Below, piece by piece: positions 25,952-34,861 of a DNA stretch of 64,000 bases (its first letter is position 1; each line of letters begins with the position of its first letter). The stretch lies in contig NZ_CP136709.1 in NCBI RefSeq assembly GCF_032926325.1, positions 3,070,501 to 3,134,500 of the forward strand. Reading direction: 5' to 3'. Origin of the DNA: Aestuariibaculum lutulentum. Lineage in GTDB: Bacteria > Bacteroidota > Bacteroidia > Flavobacteriales > Flavobacteriaceae. The position numbers and the translations under genes were made by a program. Below the pieces are notes generated by a model that made no database searches, was not told the origin of the DNA, and saw nothing but the letters and a program-made list of their open reading frames with translations.

Positions 25952-28396
25952 TTATTGTATTTCATTTTCTAAGTGGTTATCTAAAGCGGTTAAATCTGGT
26001 ATTAAAACCTGTCTGGCTTTACTACCTTCAAAAGGACCAACAATACCTGCGGCTTCCAATTGATCAATTAACCTACCGGCTCTGTTATAACCTAATTTTA
26101 ATTTTCGTTGTAATAGGGATGCTGAACCTTGTTGAGCTGTTACAATAACGATGGCTGCATCTTTAAATAAACTATCGCGATCTGAGATATCTATATCAAG
26201 ACTTGTGCCACTTTCTTCGCCTACAAACTCCGGTAGCATATATGCTTCAGGGTAAGCTTTTTGCGAGCCAATAAAGTCTGTTATGTTTTCTACTTCAGGG
26301 GTATCAACAAAGGCACATTGTACACGAATTAAGTCGTTACCCTGGGTGTAAAGCATGTCTCCACGACCAATTAACTGATCGGCTCCGGCACCATCTAAAA
26401 TGGTTCTCGAGTCAATTTTAGAAGTTACTCTGAAGGCGATACGTGCCGGGAAGTTAGCTTTAATAATACCTGTGATAACATTCACCGACGGACGTTGCGT
26501 TGCAATAATCAAGTGAATACCAATGGCACGGGCTAACTGGGCTAAACGAGCAATAGGCGTTTCAACTTCTTTACCAGCCGTCATAATAAGATCGGCGAAC
26601 TCGTCGACAACTAAAACGATGTATGGTAAAAACTGATGCCCTTCGTTAGGATTAAGTTTACGCTCTTTAAACTTGGCATTGTATTCGGCTATATTTCGAC
26701 ACATCGCCGATTTAAGCAACTCATAACGATTATCCATTTCAATACATAAAGAGTTAAGTGTGTTAATCACTTTTGTATTGTCTGTAATAATGGCATCTTC
26801 GCTGTCAGGTAATTTCGCTAGATAGTGACGCTCAATTTTATTGAATAGCGTAAGTTCTACTTTCTTAGGGTCAACTAAAACGAATTTAACTTCGGCAGGG
26901 TGTTTTTTATATAGTAAAGAGGTTAATACGGCATTTAATCCAACCGATTTACCTTGTCCCGTAGCACCCGCCATAAGTAGGTGAGGCATTTTAGCCAAAT
27001 CGACTACAAAGGTTTCGTTACTGATGGTTTTTCCTAAGGCTATTGGTAATTGCATATCGGAACTCTGGAATTTCTTCGAAGCAATCACTGAACGCATGGA
27101 AACGATGGTTGAATTTTTATTAGGAACCTCGATACCAATAGTTCCTTTCCCTGGGATAGGCGCGATAATACGAATACCTAATGCCGAAAGGGATAAGGCA
27201 ATATCGTCTTCTAAGTTTTTAATTTTCGAAATACGAATACCTGCTTCAGGAACAATTTCATAAAGGGTTACCGTCGGACCGATAGTTGCTTTAATATTTG
27301 CAATACCAATGTTGTAGTTTTTAAGTGTATCTACAATTCGGTTTTTATTTTCTTCTAATTCCTCCTGGTTAATGGTTATGCCTTCGGAATCGTATTTTCT
27401 TAGTAAATCGAGAGTAGGGAACTGGTATTTTGCCAGTTCAAGGGTTGGGTCGAATAATCCAAAATCGGCAACCAGTTTATCAGAAAGGTTATCGGTTTCC
27501 GACTGTTCTTCGGCAACCTTTTCAACTTCTATAGATAAATCTTCCTCTTCAGTTTCTTCTTCAGCAATGTTAACCTCAAGAGCCGTGTTGGTTAAAACTT
27601 CTTTCTCTTCAGTATCAATGGTGTTTAACGTCATGTTATCACCAAGAATATCATCGTTTAAATCGTCATCGAATGCCGTGTCGATTGTTTCTTTTTCTTT
27701 AATATCGAATGCCGACTTAAAAGCTTCGGCTTCTTCTGTTAGATTATTGTCTACAGGAACGATAAGCTCATCATTTGCCATTGTAAATTCATCCTTAATG
27801 TCTTTTTTAGCAGAATGGAAAAGATTCGCAAAGCTTTCAAAAGTTAATCTGAAACGAATAGCTAAATAAGTAATCACTCCGAATAACAATAAAAGCGACA
27901 CACCTATTTTACCAATATAGTCTTGTAAATATGTGTTAATTTCAAAACCAACAGTACCTCCAAGAATATCTATTTTAGACCCGAAAAATCCAAAGAATAC
28001 TGATAGCCAGATGATGATTAAAATTCCCCAGAACCAGTGCTTTCTTAATTTCGTTTTGTTACTGTCGGTTAAAATATAAACGCCCGATAAGCAACAAAGG
28101 CCAGAGAAAATAAATGATGAAATACCGAAACCGCGCTGAATGAATAAATCGCTTAACCAGGCTCCGGTTTTACTTAGCCAGTTTTTTGGTTTTACTTCCC
28201 TTGAAGCAAAGTCAGAAAGCGTGCTTTGGTCTGCTTCACCTGTGAAAAGAAAAGACACAAATGCAATGCAAAGCACGATACCGAAAATAACCAGAAAACT
28301 TCCGAAAACCAGTTTTTGTTGGCTTGATAATTGAAAGCTAGGTAGTTTTAATTTTTTTTTAGTAGATGTTTTTGAGTTGGTTTTTTTCTTCGCCAT
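25952..28396 (-). CDS. ftsK: DNA translocase FtsK
   Basis: An 814-residue septal DNA pump that moves chromosome ends during division and activates XerCD recombination at dif. About four N-terminal membrane segments (residues 30-185) precede an acidic linker (about 205-310). The FtsK motor follows, with Walker A GATGQGKS (Lys483), LVDPKKVELTLF, VVDEFADLIM and IIATQRPSVNVITG. A C-terminal winged-helix gamma domain (ASLLQRKLKLGYNRAGRLIDQLE) reads KOPS sites. The length is normal for Bacteroidota, with a shorter linker than in E. coli. Confidence 0.97.
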   Translation of the reverse strand: MAKKKTNSKTSTKKKLKLPSFQLSSQQKLVFGSFLVIFGIVLCIAFVSFLFTGEADQSTLSDFASREVKPKNWLSKTGAWLSDLFIQRGFGISSFIFSGLCCLSGVYILTDSNKTKLRKHWFWGILIIIWLSVFFGFFGSKIDILGGTVGFEINTYLQDYIGKIGVSLLLLFGVITYLAIRFRLTFESFANLFHSAKKDIKDEFTMANDELIVPVDNNLTEEAEAFKSAFDIKEKETIDTAFDDDLNDDILGDNMTLNTIDTEEKEVLTNTALEVNIAEEETEEEDLSIEVEKVAEEQSETDNLSDKLVADFGLFDPTLELAKYQFPTLDLLRKYDSEGITINQEELEENKNRIVDTLKNYNIGIANIKATIGPTVTLYEIVPEAGIRISKIKNLEDDIALSLSALGIRIIAPIPGKGTIGIEVPNKNSTIVSMRSVIASKKFQSSDMQLPIALGKTISNETFVVDLAKMPHLLMAGATGQGKSVGLNAVLTSLLYKKHPAEVKFVLVDPKKVELTLFNKIERHYLAKLPDSEDAIITDNTKVINTLNSLCIEMDNRYELLKSAMCRNIAEYNAKFKERKLNPNEGHQFLPYIVLVVDEFADLIMTAGKEVETPIARLAQLARAIGIHLIIATQRPSVNVITGIIKANFPARIAFRVTSKIDSRTILDGAGADQLIGRGDMLYTQGNDLIRVQCAFVDTPEVENITDFIGSQKAYPEAYMLPEFVGEESGTSLDIDISDRDSLFKDAAIVIVTAQQGSASLLQRKLKLGYNRAGRLIDQLEAAGIVGPFEGSKARQVLIPDLTALDNHLENEIQ

Positions 28397-28460
28397 TCAT
28401 GCACGTTTAGGTTAAAACAAAAATACAAATTACTAACGTTTATCCTAACGATATATTATT

Positions 28461-28829
28461 TTAAAAAATCTTCGGAAGATATATGATTAATCCAATAATA
28501 GAGGCGAAAACAGAGGCTATAAAAACGGCTCCTGCTGCTATATCTTTAATATAGCCTATTTTAGCATGATGCTCGGGGTGAACAAAATTTGCAATTTCTT
28601 CAATGGCGGTGTTAATACCTTCAATACTCATAACCAAACCAATAGCAAAAAGTTGCAAAATCCATTCGGTAGCAGATATATTGAAAAAGAATCCTGCTGC
28701 ACAAACACTTAAAGCGATTACAAATTGAATTTTTATGCTGGCTTCTCGTTGTAAAAGTAAAATTGCACCTTTAAAAGCATAGCCTACACTTTTTAAACGG
28801 TTTGTAAAGAAGGATTCTTTTTTTGTCAC
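28461..28829 (-). CDS. dgkA: Diacylglycerol/undecaprenol kinase family protein
   Basis: A 122-residue membrane protein with three helices. The start codon is GTG at 28829; the N-terminus SFFTNRLKSVGYAFKG matches the family and no early ATG exists. The signature is EGINTAIEEIANFV, with the catalytic Glu and metal-binding residues of DgkA-type kinases, then HAKIGYIKDIAAGAVF. It phosphorylates diacylglycerol or undecaprenol at the inner membrane; which one is not decidable here. It lies between tpx and ftsK. Confidence 0.9.
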   Translation of the reverse strand: MTKKESFFTNRLKSVGYAFKGAILLLQREASIKIQFVIALSVCAAGFFFNISATEWILQLFAIGLVMSIEGINTAIEEIANFVHPEHHAKIGYIKDIAAGAVFIASVFASIIGLIIYLPKIF

Positions 28830-28847
28830 TTAAATTGAAGATATATA

Positions 28848-29348
28848 TTAAACCAAAGCTTCTAAAGCAGCTTTGTAATTTGGCTCGTCAACAATTTCTG
28901 ATACTTGTTCGTTGTAAAGCACGGTTCCTGTTTCGTCAAGAACAATAACACATCTAGAATGTAAGGTTTCTAAAGGGCCATCGGTAAAATCTAGACCATA
29001 AGCTTTACCAAAACTTCCGTCTTTATAATCTGATAAATTTACAACATTATCTAAGCCTTCAGCTCCACAAAAACGTGCCATAGCAAAAGGTAAATCATGA
29101 GAAATACAAAGTACTTTAGTGTTTTCTAATTCGCTTGCTTCTTTATTAAAGGCTCTAACTGAAGCAGCACAGGTTCCTGTATCTATACTTGGAAATATAT
29201 TTAAAACGACTTTACTTCCTGCAAAATCACCTAAGCTAACGGTAGCTAAATCTGTATTTGTTAATTTAAAATCCGGAGCTTTTGTGCCAATTTTTGGAAG
29301 TTCTCCAGAAGTGTGTATTGCATTTCCTTTTAATGTTACTGTTGCCAT
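28848..29348 (-). CDS. tpx: Thiol peroxidase (atypical 2-Cys peroxiredoxin)
   Basis: A 166-residue Tpx. The peroxidatic Cys60 is in FPSIDTGTCAASVRAFN and the resolving Cys94 in ARFCGAEGLDNV, spaced as in E. coli Tpx. The N-terminal GNAIHTSGELPKIGTKAPDF is also typical. It reduces lipid and alkyl hydroperoxides using thioredoxin. It is the first gene of the tpx-dgkA-ftsK-lolA-lptF/G-ribB run and lies divergent from katG, so two peroxide-defence genes share one 282-bp control region. Confidence 0.95.
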   Translation of the reverse strand: MATVTLKGNAIHTSGELPKIGTKAPDFKLTNTDLATVSLGDFAGSKVVLNIFPSIDTGTCAASVRAFNKEASELENTKVLCISHDLPFAMARFCGAEGLDNVVNLSDYKDGSFGKAYGLDFTDGPLETLHSRCVIVLDETGTVLYNEQVSEIVDEPNYKAALEALV

Positions 29349-29630
29349 TTTTTCCTGTTTTAATTTTTTTTAAAAGTAATAATTAAATAAGAATATCAAA
29401 GTAAACCGGTTTGGGTTTTTGAAATCTTTAACTAAAGGTTATCAACTTGGAATTTAATAAAACCTTTTTGATTACTTGATCTGAGATTGGTTCTGAAGGG
29501 AATTATGAATCCTTCAATAAATTTTCGTAATAATTGTATAGTTAATATAAATATGAGTTAATGGTTTTTTAAATCATATTTCATAACTTTAGGGGAAAGA
29601 AATAACCTATAAATTTTTAAATCTCAAAAT

Positions 29631-31805
29631 ATGGAAGGAAATTCAAATTCATCCGGCGGAAAATGTCCGTTTATGCATGGTTCCAATACGGAAACTAAAG
29701 ATTCTGTAGTAGAGTGGTGGCCTAACTCGTTAAACTTAGACATTTTAAGTCAGCATGACACAAAAGTTAACCCCTTAGGAGAAGATTTTAATTATCAGGA
29801 AGCTTTAAAAACGTTAGATGTTGAAGCTTTAAAGAAAGATGTAACCGATTTAATGACCGATTCGCAAGAGTGGTGGCCTGCCGATTGGGGGCACTATGGA
29901 GGATTAATGATTCGTATGGCCTGGCATGCTGCCGGATCGTATAGAGTAGCCGATGGTCGAGGTGGAGGAGGAACCGGAAATCAGCGTTTTGCTCCGCTTA
30001 ATTCCTGGCCAGATAACGTGAGTTTAGATAAAGCCAGACGTTTGCTATGGCCAATAAAGAAAAAATATGGTAATAAAGTTAGTTGGGCCGATTTAATTAT
30101 TCTGGCTGGGACTATTGCTTACGAAAGCATGGGGTTAAAAACTTACGGATTCGCGTTTGGGCGTGAAGATATCTGGGCTCCTGAAAAAGACGTATACTGG
30201 GGTGCTGAAAAAGAATGGTTAGCACCAAGTGACGGTCGTTATGAAGATGTTTCTAAACCAGAAACTATGGAAAATCCATTAGCAGCCGTACAAATGGGAT
30301 TAATTTATGTAAATCCTGAAGGGGTGAACGGAAATCCAGATCCTATTAAAACAGGTGCACAGGTTCGTGAAACCTTTAAGCGTATGGCGATGAATGATGA
30401 GGAAACCGTTGCCTTAACGGCTGGTGGACATACAGTAGGTAAAGCACATGGTAACGGCGATGCCAGTATTTTAGGAGCAGATCCTGAATCTGCACCAGTT
30501 GAAGAACAAGGTTTCGGATGGTCTAATCCAACACGCACAGGAGTTGGTAGAGATACGGTAACCAGTGGGATTGAAGGAGCATGGACGACACATCCAACAA
30601 AATGGGATAATGGCTATTTTGAGATGTTATTTAACCATGAGTGGGAACTGCGTAAAAGTCCTGCAGGGGCGCACCAGTGGGAGCCTGTAAGCATTGCCGA
30701 AGCAGATATGCCCGTAGATGTTGAAGATTTAAAAACAAAATACAATCCAATGATGACTGATGCCGATATGGCGATGCGCATGGATCCTATTTATAAAGAA
30801 ATTTCATTGAAATTTAAAGATGATTTTGATGCCTTTTCTGATGCTTTCGCAAGAGCGTGGTTTAAGTTAACACATCGCGATATGGGACCTAAAGATCGTT
30901 GGTTTGGACCAGATGTACCAACCGAAGATTTAATCTGGCAAGACCCTGTGCCAAAAGGAAAATCAGATTATAATGTTGATGCCGTTAAGTCTAAAATTGC
31001 TGCTTCTGGTTTAACTATTTCAGAATTAGTGTCCACTGCTTGGGATAGTGCCAGAACATTTAGAGGTTCAGATTTTAGAGGCGGTGCTAACGGAGCACGT
31101 ATTCGTTTAGCACCACAAAAGGATTGGGCAGGTAATGAGCCGGAGAAATTAGCAAAAGTACTTTCTGTTTTAGAACCTATCGCTGCTGAATTTGGTATCA
31201 GCGTTGCAGATACTATTGTTCTTGCAGGTAATGTGGGTGTTGAAAAAGCGATTAAAAATGCAGGTTTGAGTATAACCGTGCCTTTTGCTCCGGGTCGTGG
31301 AGATGCAACTCAAGAGATGACCGATGTAGATTCGTTCGCACCGCTTGAACCTTTAGCTGATGGATTCAGAAACTGGCAGAAAAAAGATTATGTGGTTAGT
31401 CCGGAAGAAATGTTATTGGATCGTGCTCAATTGATGGGATTAACTGCTCCTGAAATGACAGTGTTAGTTGGAGGTATGCGTGCTATGGGAACTAATTACG
31501 GAGGAACAAAACACGGTGTATTTACTAATAATGTAGGTGCTTTAACTAACGATTTCTTTGTAAACCTAACCGATATGGCTTACAAATGGAAACCAATTAG
31601 TAACGGTGTTTACGAGATTGTAGATCGTAAGTCGGGCGCTGTAAAATGGACAGCTACTCGTATAGACTTGGTGTTTGGTTCGAATTCTATTTTGCGTTCT
31701 TATTCCGAAGTATATGCACAAGACGATAGCAAAGAAAAGTTTGTAAAGGACTTTGTTAATGCCTGGGTAAAAGTGATGAATGCTGATCGTTTTGATTTAG
31801 CTTAA
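29631..31805 (+). CDS. katG: Catalase-peroxidase KatG
   Basis: A 724-residue bifunctional haem enzyme that removes hydrogen peroxide. The distal haem site (MIRMAWHAAGSYRVADGRGG) holds the catalytic Arg, Trp and His. The proximal His lies in ALTAGGHTVGKAHG. The loop IYVNPEGVNGNPDP carries the Tyr of the Met-Tyr-Trp adduct. The duplicated, haem-free C-terminal domain is complete and ends HADRFDLA-like. Length is normal. It is divergent from tpx and closed by a strong bidirectional terminator. No OxyR gene lies nearby. Confidence 0.97.
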   Translation: MEGNSNSSGGKCPFMHGSNTETKDSVVEWWPNSLNLDILSQHDTKVNPLGEDFNYQEALKTLDVEALKKDVTDLMTDSQEWWPADWGHYGGLMIRMAWHAAGSYRVADGRGGGGTGNQRFAPLNSWPDNVSLDKARRLLWPIKKKYGNKVSWADLIILAGTIAYESMGLKTYGFAFGREDIWAPEKDVYWGAEKEWLAPSDGRYEDVSKPETMENPLAAVQMGLIYVNPEGVNGNPDPIKTGAQVRETFKRMAMNDEETVALTAGGHTVGKAHGNGDASILGADPESAPVEEQGFGWSNPTRTGVGRDTVTSGIEGAWTTHPTKWDNGYFEMLFNHEWELRKSPAGAHQWEPVSIAEADMPVDVEDLKTKYNPMMTDADMAMRMDPIYKEISLKFKDDFDAFSDAFARAWFKLTHRDMGPKDRWFGPDVPTEDLIWQDPVPKGKSDYNVDAVKSKIAASGLTISELVSTAWDSARTFRGSDFRGGANGARIRLAPQKDWAGNEPEKLAKVLSVLEPIAAEFGISVADTIVLAGNVGVEKAIKNAGLSITVPFAPGRGDATQEMTDVDSFAPLEPLADGFRNWQKKDYVVSPEEMLLDRAQLMGLTAPEMTVLVGGMRAMGTNYGGTKHGVFTNNVGALTNDFFVNLTDMAYKWKPISNGVYEIVDRKSGAVKWTATRIDLVFGSNSILRSYSEVYAQDDSKEKFVKDFVNAWVKVMNADRFDLA

Positions 31806-31823
31806 TCATTTATATTTATAGAT

Positions 31824-31854
31824 AAAAAGCCACTTCAAACTGAAGTGGCTTTTT
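31824..31854. terminator. Bidirectional terminator after katG
   Basis: A perfect 14-bp stem (arms 31824-31837 and 31841-31854) with a 3-nt loop and A/T tracts on both sides, between convergent katG and the next lipoprotein gene. Confidence 0.92.
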
Positions 31855-31862
31855 ATTTTCAA

Positions 31863-32318
31863 TTAATTGAAGCGTATGTATGTTTCAATAATTTTATGAT
31901 CAACGTCGGCTTCATCTACTTTTTCTATACCACTTTGTATTAAAGTGTCACCACGAACTTCAACTGTAAATTCAAAGGTGTTGCCCTCCCAATTTCTAAA
32001 ATTGCAATATTCTAAATATTCCGTGTATTTGTTGTTTTCTAAATTATATTTACCTCCGCCAGAAGCAAAAAAAGCGAGAGAATCTTTTCCTTCGTTAAGG
32101 TCATGATTTAGGAACGCAAAGTGAGAAGCATTTATAATTTTAATCATACTTCTATTAGATAAATCGCTTGATATAGTACTGTCTTCTTTAATGGTTATCG
32201 CTGAAATTAGTTTCCAAGTTCCTACTATTGGTAAAGGCTCAGGCTGTTTAGCGTTTTGTTCCTGGCCACAGGACAGTATAATTAGAAGTAATACGGTTAA
32301 AGAGTGTTTAGTTGTCAT
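31863..32318 (-). CDS. Lipocalin-like small lipoprotein
   Basis: A 151-residue lipoprotein (lipobox LIILSC, about Cys17). The mature N-terminus has IVGTWKLISA, the conserved Gly-x-Trp start of lipocalin-like (META/DUF4488-type) domains, followed by alternating beta strands (HFAFLNHD; GGGKYNLENNKYTEYLEY; LIQSGIEK). Such domains bind small hydrophobic ligands or act structurally; no ligand can be named. The gene stands alone on this strand between two terminators. Confidence 0.75.
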   Translation of the reverse strand: MTTKHSLTVLLLIILSCGQEQNAKQPEPLPIVGTWKLISAITIKEDSTISSDLSNRSMIKIINASHFAFLNHDLNEGKDSLAFFASGGGKYNLENNKYTEYLEYCNFRNWEGNTFEFTVEVRGDTLIQSGIEKVDEADVDHKIIETYIRFN

Positions 32319-32384
32319 TGGTTATGTTTGAAAAATTGAAACGTAAATGTAGGGAAAACAGAATGTGCTGTAGTTAAAAAAAAG

Positions 32385-32414
32385 AAAAGCCTCTTTTAAA
32401 TAAAAGAAGCTTTT
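32385..32414 (-). terminator. Terminator of the 208-residue membrane protein gene
   Basis: Stem AAAAGC-TCTTTTA with one internal mismatch, directly after the stop at 32416 on the minus strand, with a T run following in that direction. Confidence 0.7.
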
Positions 32415-32415
32415 T

Positions 32416-33042
32416 TTATAGAAATGATTTGTAAAGATTTCGAAGTCTTTGCCTGTCGTGGCTTTCTAAATAAAGATTATTTAATTCCGGAAAAAGTTTA
32501 CAAATTATTATTTTAATAGAATCTGCATTTTTACAATTTTCAAAACTTCCGCAAGGTAAACTATCTAATAAGTATCGACAGCGGAAAGTAAAATTTTCAT
32601 TTCCATAAGTATAAGAAATATTAAGGTCGGCACTGTTTTTAAAGCTATGCGAAAATTTATCAATAGAGGCGTCAATTTCAATGCCTTGTGCTAATAATTT
32701 AAATGGATTTAATGGTTTTTTAGTGATATAAATATTTGAATTTTCCGGGTTTGTAATATCAAACTCAACTTTATAAAAGCCATTTATTTTAACTTCATCA
32801 TTTAAATTAAAGAAGTCATGTTTGCTGCTTGTTTGATATTTTTTACCATTATAAAAGAAGGAAAAATATATTATATCATTATGTCTTCCTCCTTTTTTAA
32901 TTACTTTTCCTATTCCATATTTTTTGTGCTGTTGTAAAGATTCATGATCGTTTATAGAGTTTATGACCATTAAAATGATACCGAAAATGAGAATTATAGT
33001 AAAAACTCTTTCGCCAGTATCTTTTAGCTTTTCTATATTCAT
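32416..33042 (-). CDS. Membrane-anchored protein of unknown function
   Basis: A 208-residue protein with one N-terminal membrane segment (VFTIILIFGIILMVINSI). A beta-rich domain follows (KYGIGKVIKKGGRHNDIIYFSF; YKVEFDITNPENSNIYI; ISYTYGNENFTFRCRYLL). The C-terminal half has two Cys close together (PCGSFENC). The pattern resembles small secreted beta-barrels, but no family was recognised. It stands alone, has its own terminator and lies downstream of the PLP decarboxylase gene on the same strand. Confidence 0.65.
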   Translation of the reverse strand: MNIEKLKDTGERVFTIILIFGIILMVINSINDHESLQQHKKYGIGKVIKKGGRHNDIIYFSFFYNGKKYQTSSKHDFFNLNDEVKINGFYKVEFDITNPENSNIYITKKPLNPFKLLAQGIEIDASIDKFSHSFKNSADLNISYTYGNENFTFRCRYLLDSLPCGSFENCKNADSIKIIICKLFPELNNLYLESHDRQRLRNLYKSFL

Positions 33043-33099
33043 TAATTTCTTTTCAAATTTTTTGTTAGATAAACAGCGAATATATAATTCTAAAACAAT

Positions 33100-34221
33100 T
33101 TAAACTAAAGCAATTTGAGCTTCTTTTTCTTTTATCAAATCTTCAATAAAGGCATTAATTTGTTGTTTGGAAACGTTTGGCATACAGATAAGATGCGTAA
33201 CATCTCCTTCAGTAGCTAATTGCCATTTGTTTTTAATGACATCAGAAGTTTTAGGCATTACAACTGTTATGGCCCCTTCATTGCTCCATGCGTTAATGCC
33301 TATAGCGTTTAATTTAGTTTTACAGTACTCGGCGATTTCTAAGCTGTGGTTGTAGCGTGCTTTCAATCCGTCGACTCCCATATTTTTAATGGCGTACCAT
33401 AAAAATAAAACGCTGTGCCCATTTCTTGAGCCAGTAATAGTCGTGTCTAAAGAACCGATATAACTGACGCCTTTAGAAACACGATCTCTTAATGATCGCT
33501 TTGTTATAACCACACCACTTGGAATAGGTGAGCCAATGAATTTATGTCCGCTTATAGAAATGCTGTCTGCACCATCGGCCATATCAAAAGGAATCTTTTC
33601 ATTCAAGAAAGCTCCATAAGTTCCTGAGAGGGCACCGTCGCAATGAATGTAATGATCCTGAATAGCCAATTTTCGTAAAATGCCTTTAATTTTTGAAATA
33701 TCATCTTTAGCTTCAGTCATTGTAGTTCCAAAATTCGATAAAATGATGGCTGGTTTATGACGATTATACTGTAAAGTGTTTTGCAAATCTTCATAATCAA
33801 TCTCACTATTTTCCTGAGAACGGATAACAATGCCAGGAATGTTAAGTAAATGAATATTTTTCTTCACACTATAGTGTGTCGATTCTGAATAATACACCAT
33901 CGCTTTTGGGTATAATTCACGGGCAATGTATAATCCGTATAGGTTACTTTCCGATCCGCCATTTGTAATATAACCCCAATAATCCTCTGGGTTAGCTCTG
34001 AATAAATCAGCAAAAAATTCAATAACCTCCCGTTCCATGTCGTGCGTTTGCACTTTGTAGGTGCTCTTAATAAAAGGGTCTCCCACGTTATTAATCGGGT
34101 ATTTAAGGAATTCAAAAAGTGGCGTGTAATCAAAATCTTTTGAAATAGGGTAGCCTAAAAACAGGTTGCTGGCTTTTTTTATATTTTCTAAGGTGTCTTC
34201 AAGTTGGGTGTGTATATTCAT
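33100..34221 (-). CDS. hdc: Group II PLP decarboxylase, histidine decarboxylase-like
   Basis: The ATG at 34221 gives 373 residues; a TTG three bases earlier is less likely. The PLP lysine lies in SISGHKFIGSPIPSGVV (Lys227). Other motifs are GYITNGGSESNLYGLYIARE and HCDGALSGTYGAFL. Length and sequence fit the short PLP-dependent histidine decarboxylases (about 375-385 residues, also related to plant serine decarboxylases), which turn histidine into histamine and CO2. Serine or another amino acid remains possible. It lies divergent from an Lrp/AsnC regulator that probably senses the amino acid. Confidence 0.75.
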   Translation of the reverse strand: MNIHTQLEDTLENIKKASNLFLGYPISKDFDYTPLFEFLKYPINNVGDPFIKSTYKVQTHDMEREVIEFFADLFRANPEDYWGYITNGGSESNLYGLYIARELYPKAMVYYSESTHYSVKKNIHLLNIPGIVIRSQENSEIDYEDLQNTLQYNRHKPAIILSNFGTTMTEAKDDISKIKGILRKLAIQDHYIHCDGALSGTYGAFLNEKIPFDMADGADSISISGHKFIGSPIPSGVVITKRSLRDRVSKGVSYIGSLDTTITGSRNGHSVLFLWYAIKNMGVDGLKARYNHSLEIAEYCKTKLNAIGINAWSNEGAITVVMPKTSDVIKNKWQLATEGDVTHLICMPNVSKQQINAFIEDLIKEKEAQIALV

Positions 34222-34348
34222 CAATAAAATGGTTATATTTTGTCGTGTATTTTTGGTTTAAAACTCTTCAAAAGTATATTTTAATAGGTTTTGTTTCTTG
34301 CAATATGATTTAATTGGTAAATTATTCTATATAAAATGATTATTCAAT

Positions 34349-34356
34349 ATTTTTGT
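34349..34356 (+). promoter_or_regulatory. Candidate -7 promoter element of the first Lrp gene
   Basis: TATTTTTG matches TAnnTTTG and lies 47 bp before the chosen Lrp start. No TTG at the usual -33 distance is visible. Confidence 0.3.
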
Positions 34357-34403
34357 ATTGATAAGTGAAGTGCGGATATCAAAATTTAGAAATAAAATCT
34401 ACT

Positions 34404-34856
34404 ATGGATAAAATAGATAAAAACATACTGAAACAACTTCAAATTAATGCTAAGCAAAATATCAAGGAAATAGCTGCTAAAGTAGGGTTGAGTGTTACAC
34501 CAACGTACGAACGCATGAAGAAGCTGGAGCAGGCAAACATTATTAAATCTTATGTGGCTTTATTAGACAGAGATGTTATTGGTAAAAAGTTTGTAGCCTA
34601 TTGCCAAATAACTTTAATTCGACATCATAAGGAGTTGATTGATGATTTTAAAACGAAAACACTCCAGTTTTCAGAAATTATGGAATGTCATCACATTTCC
34701 GGAAATTTCGATTTTTTATTAAAGATTGTGGTAAACGATATTAGCCAGTATCAGCAATTTATAAATGAAAAATTATCGCTGTTGGATTGTGTTTCTACAA
34801 TTAACAGTTCGTTTGTTATGGAAAGTGTTAAGGAGACGACGGTTTATGAATTGTAG
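34404..34856 (+). CDS. Lrp/AsnC-family regulator beside the decarboxylase
   Basis: The ATG at 34404 (MDKIDKNILKQLQ) is the canonical Lrp start and gives 150 residues; a frame extension to 34365 adds nothing family-like. An N-terminal winged HTH (NIKEIAAKVGLSVTPTYERM) is followed by the RAM ligand-binding domain (EIMECHHISGNFDFLLKIVV). Lrp proteins form octamers that respond to amino acids. Being divergent from the decarboxylase gene, it likely controls that gene. It is clearly paralogous to the Lrp at 42862 (shared LSVT.YER and ECHHISG motifs). Its stop is 5 bp from the convergent transporter gene end. Confidence 0.9.
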   Translation: MDKIDKNILKQLQINAKQNIKEIAAKVGLSVTPTYERMKKLEQANIIKSYVALLDRDVIGKKFVAYCQITLIRHHKELIDDFKTKTLQFSEIMECHHISGNFDFLLKIVVNDISQYQQFINEKLSLLDCVSTINSSFVMESVKETTVYEL

Positions 34857-34861
34857 TCTTT

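Noticed and set aside
27372..27869. Serine-rich open frame of 165 codons on + inside ftsK
   Set aside because: Antisense of the acidic FtsK linker; the Ser-rich composition comes from the reverse complement of Glu/Asp codons.
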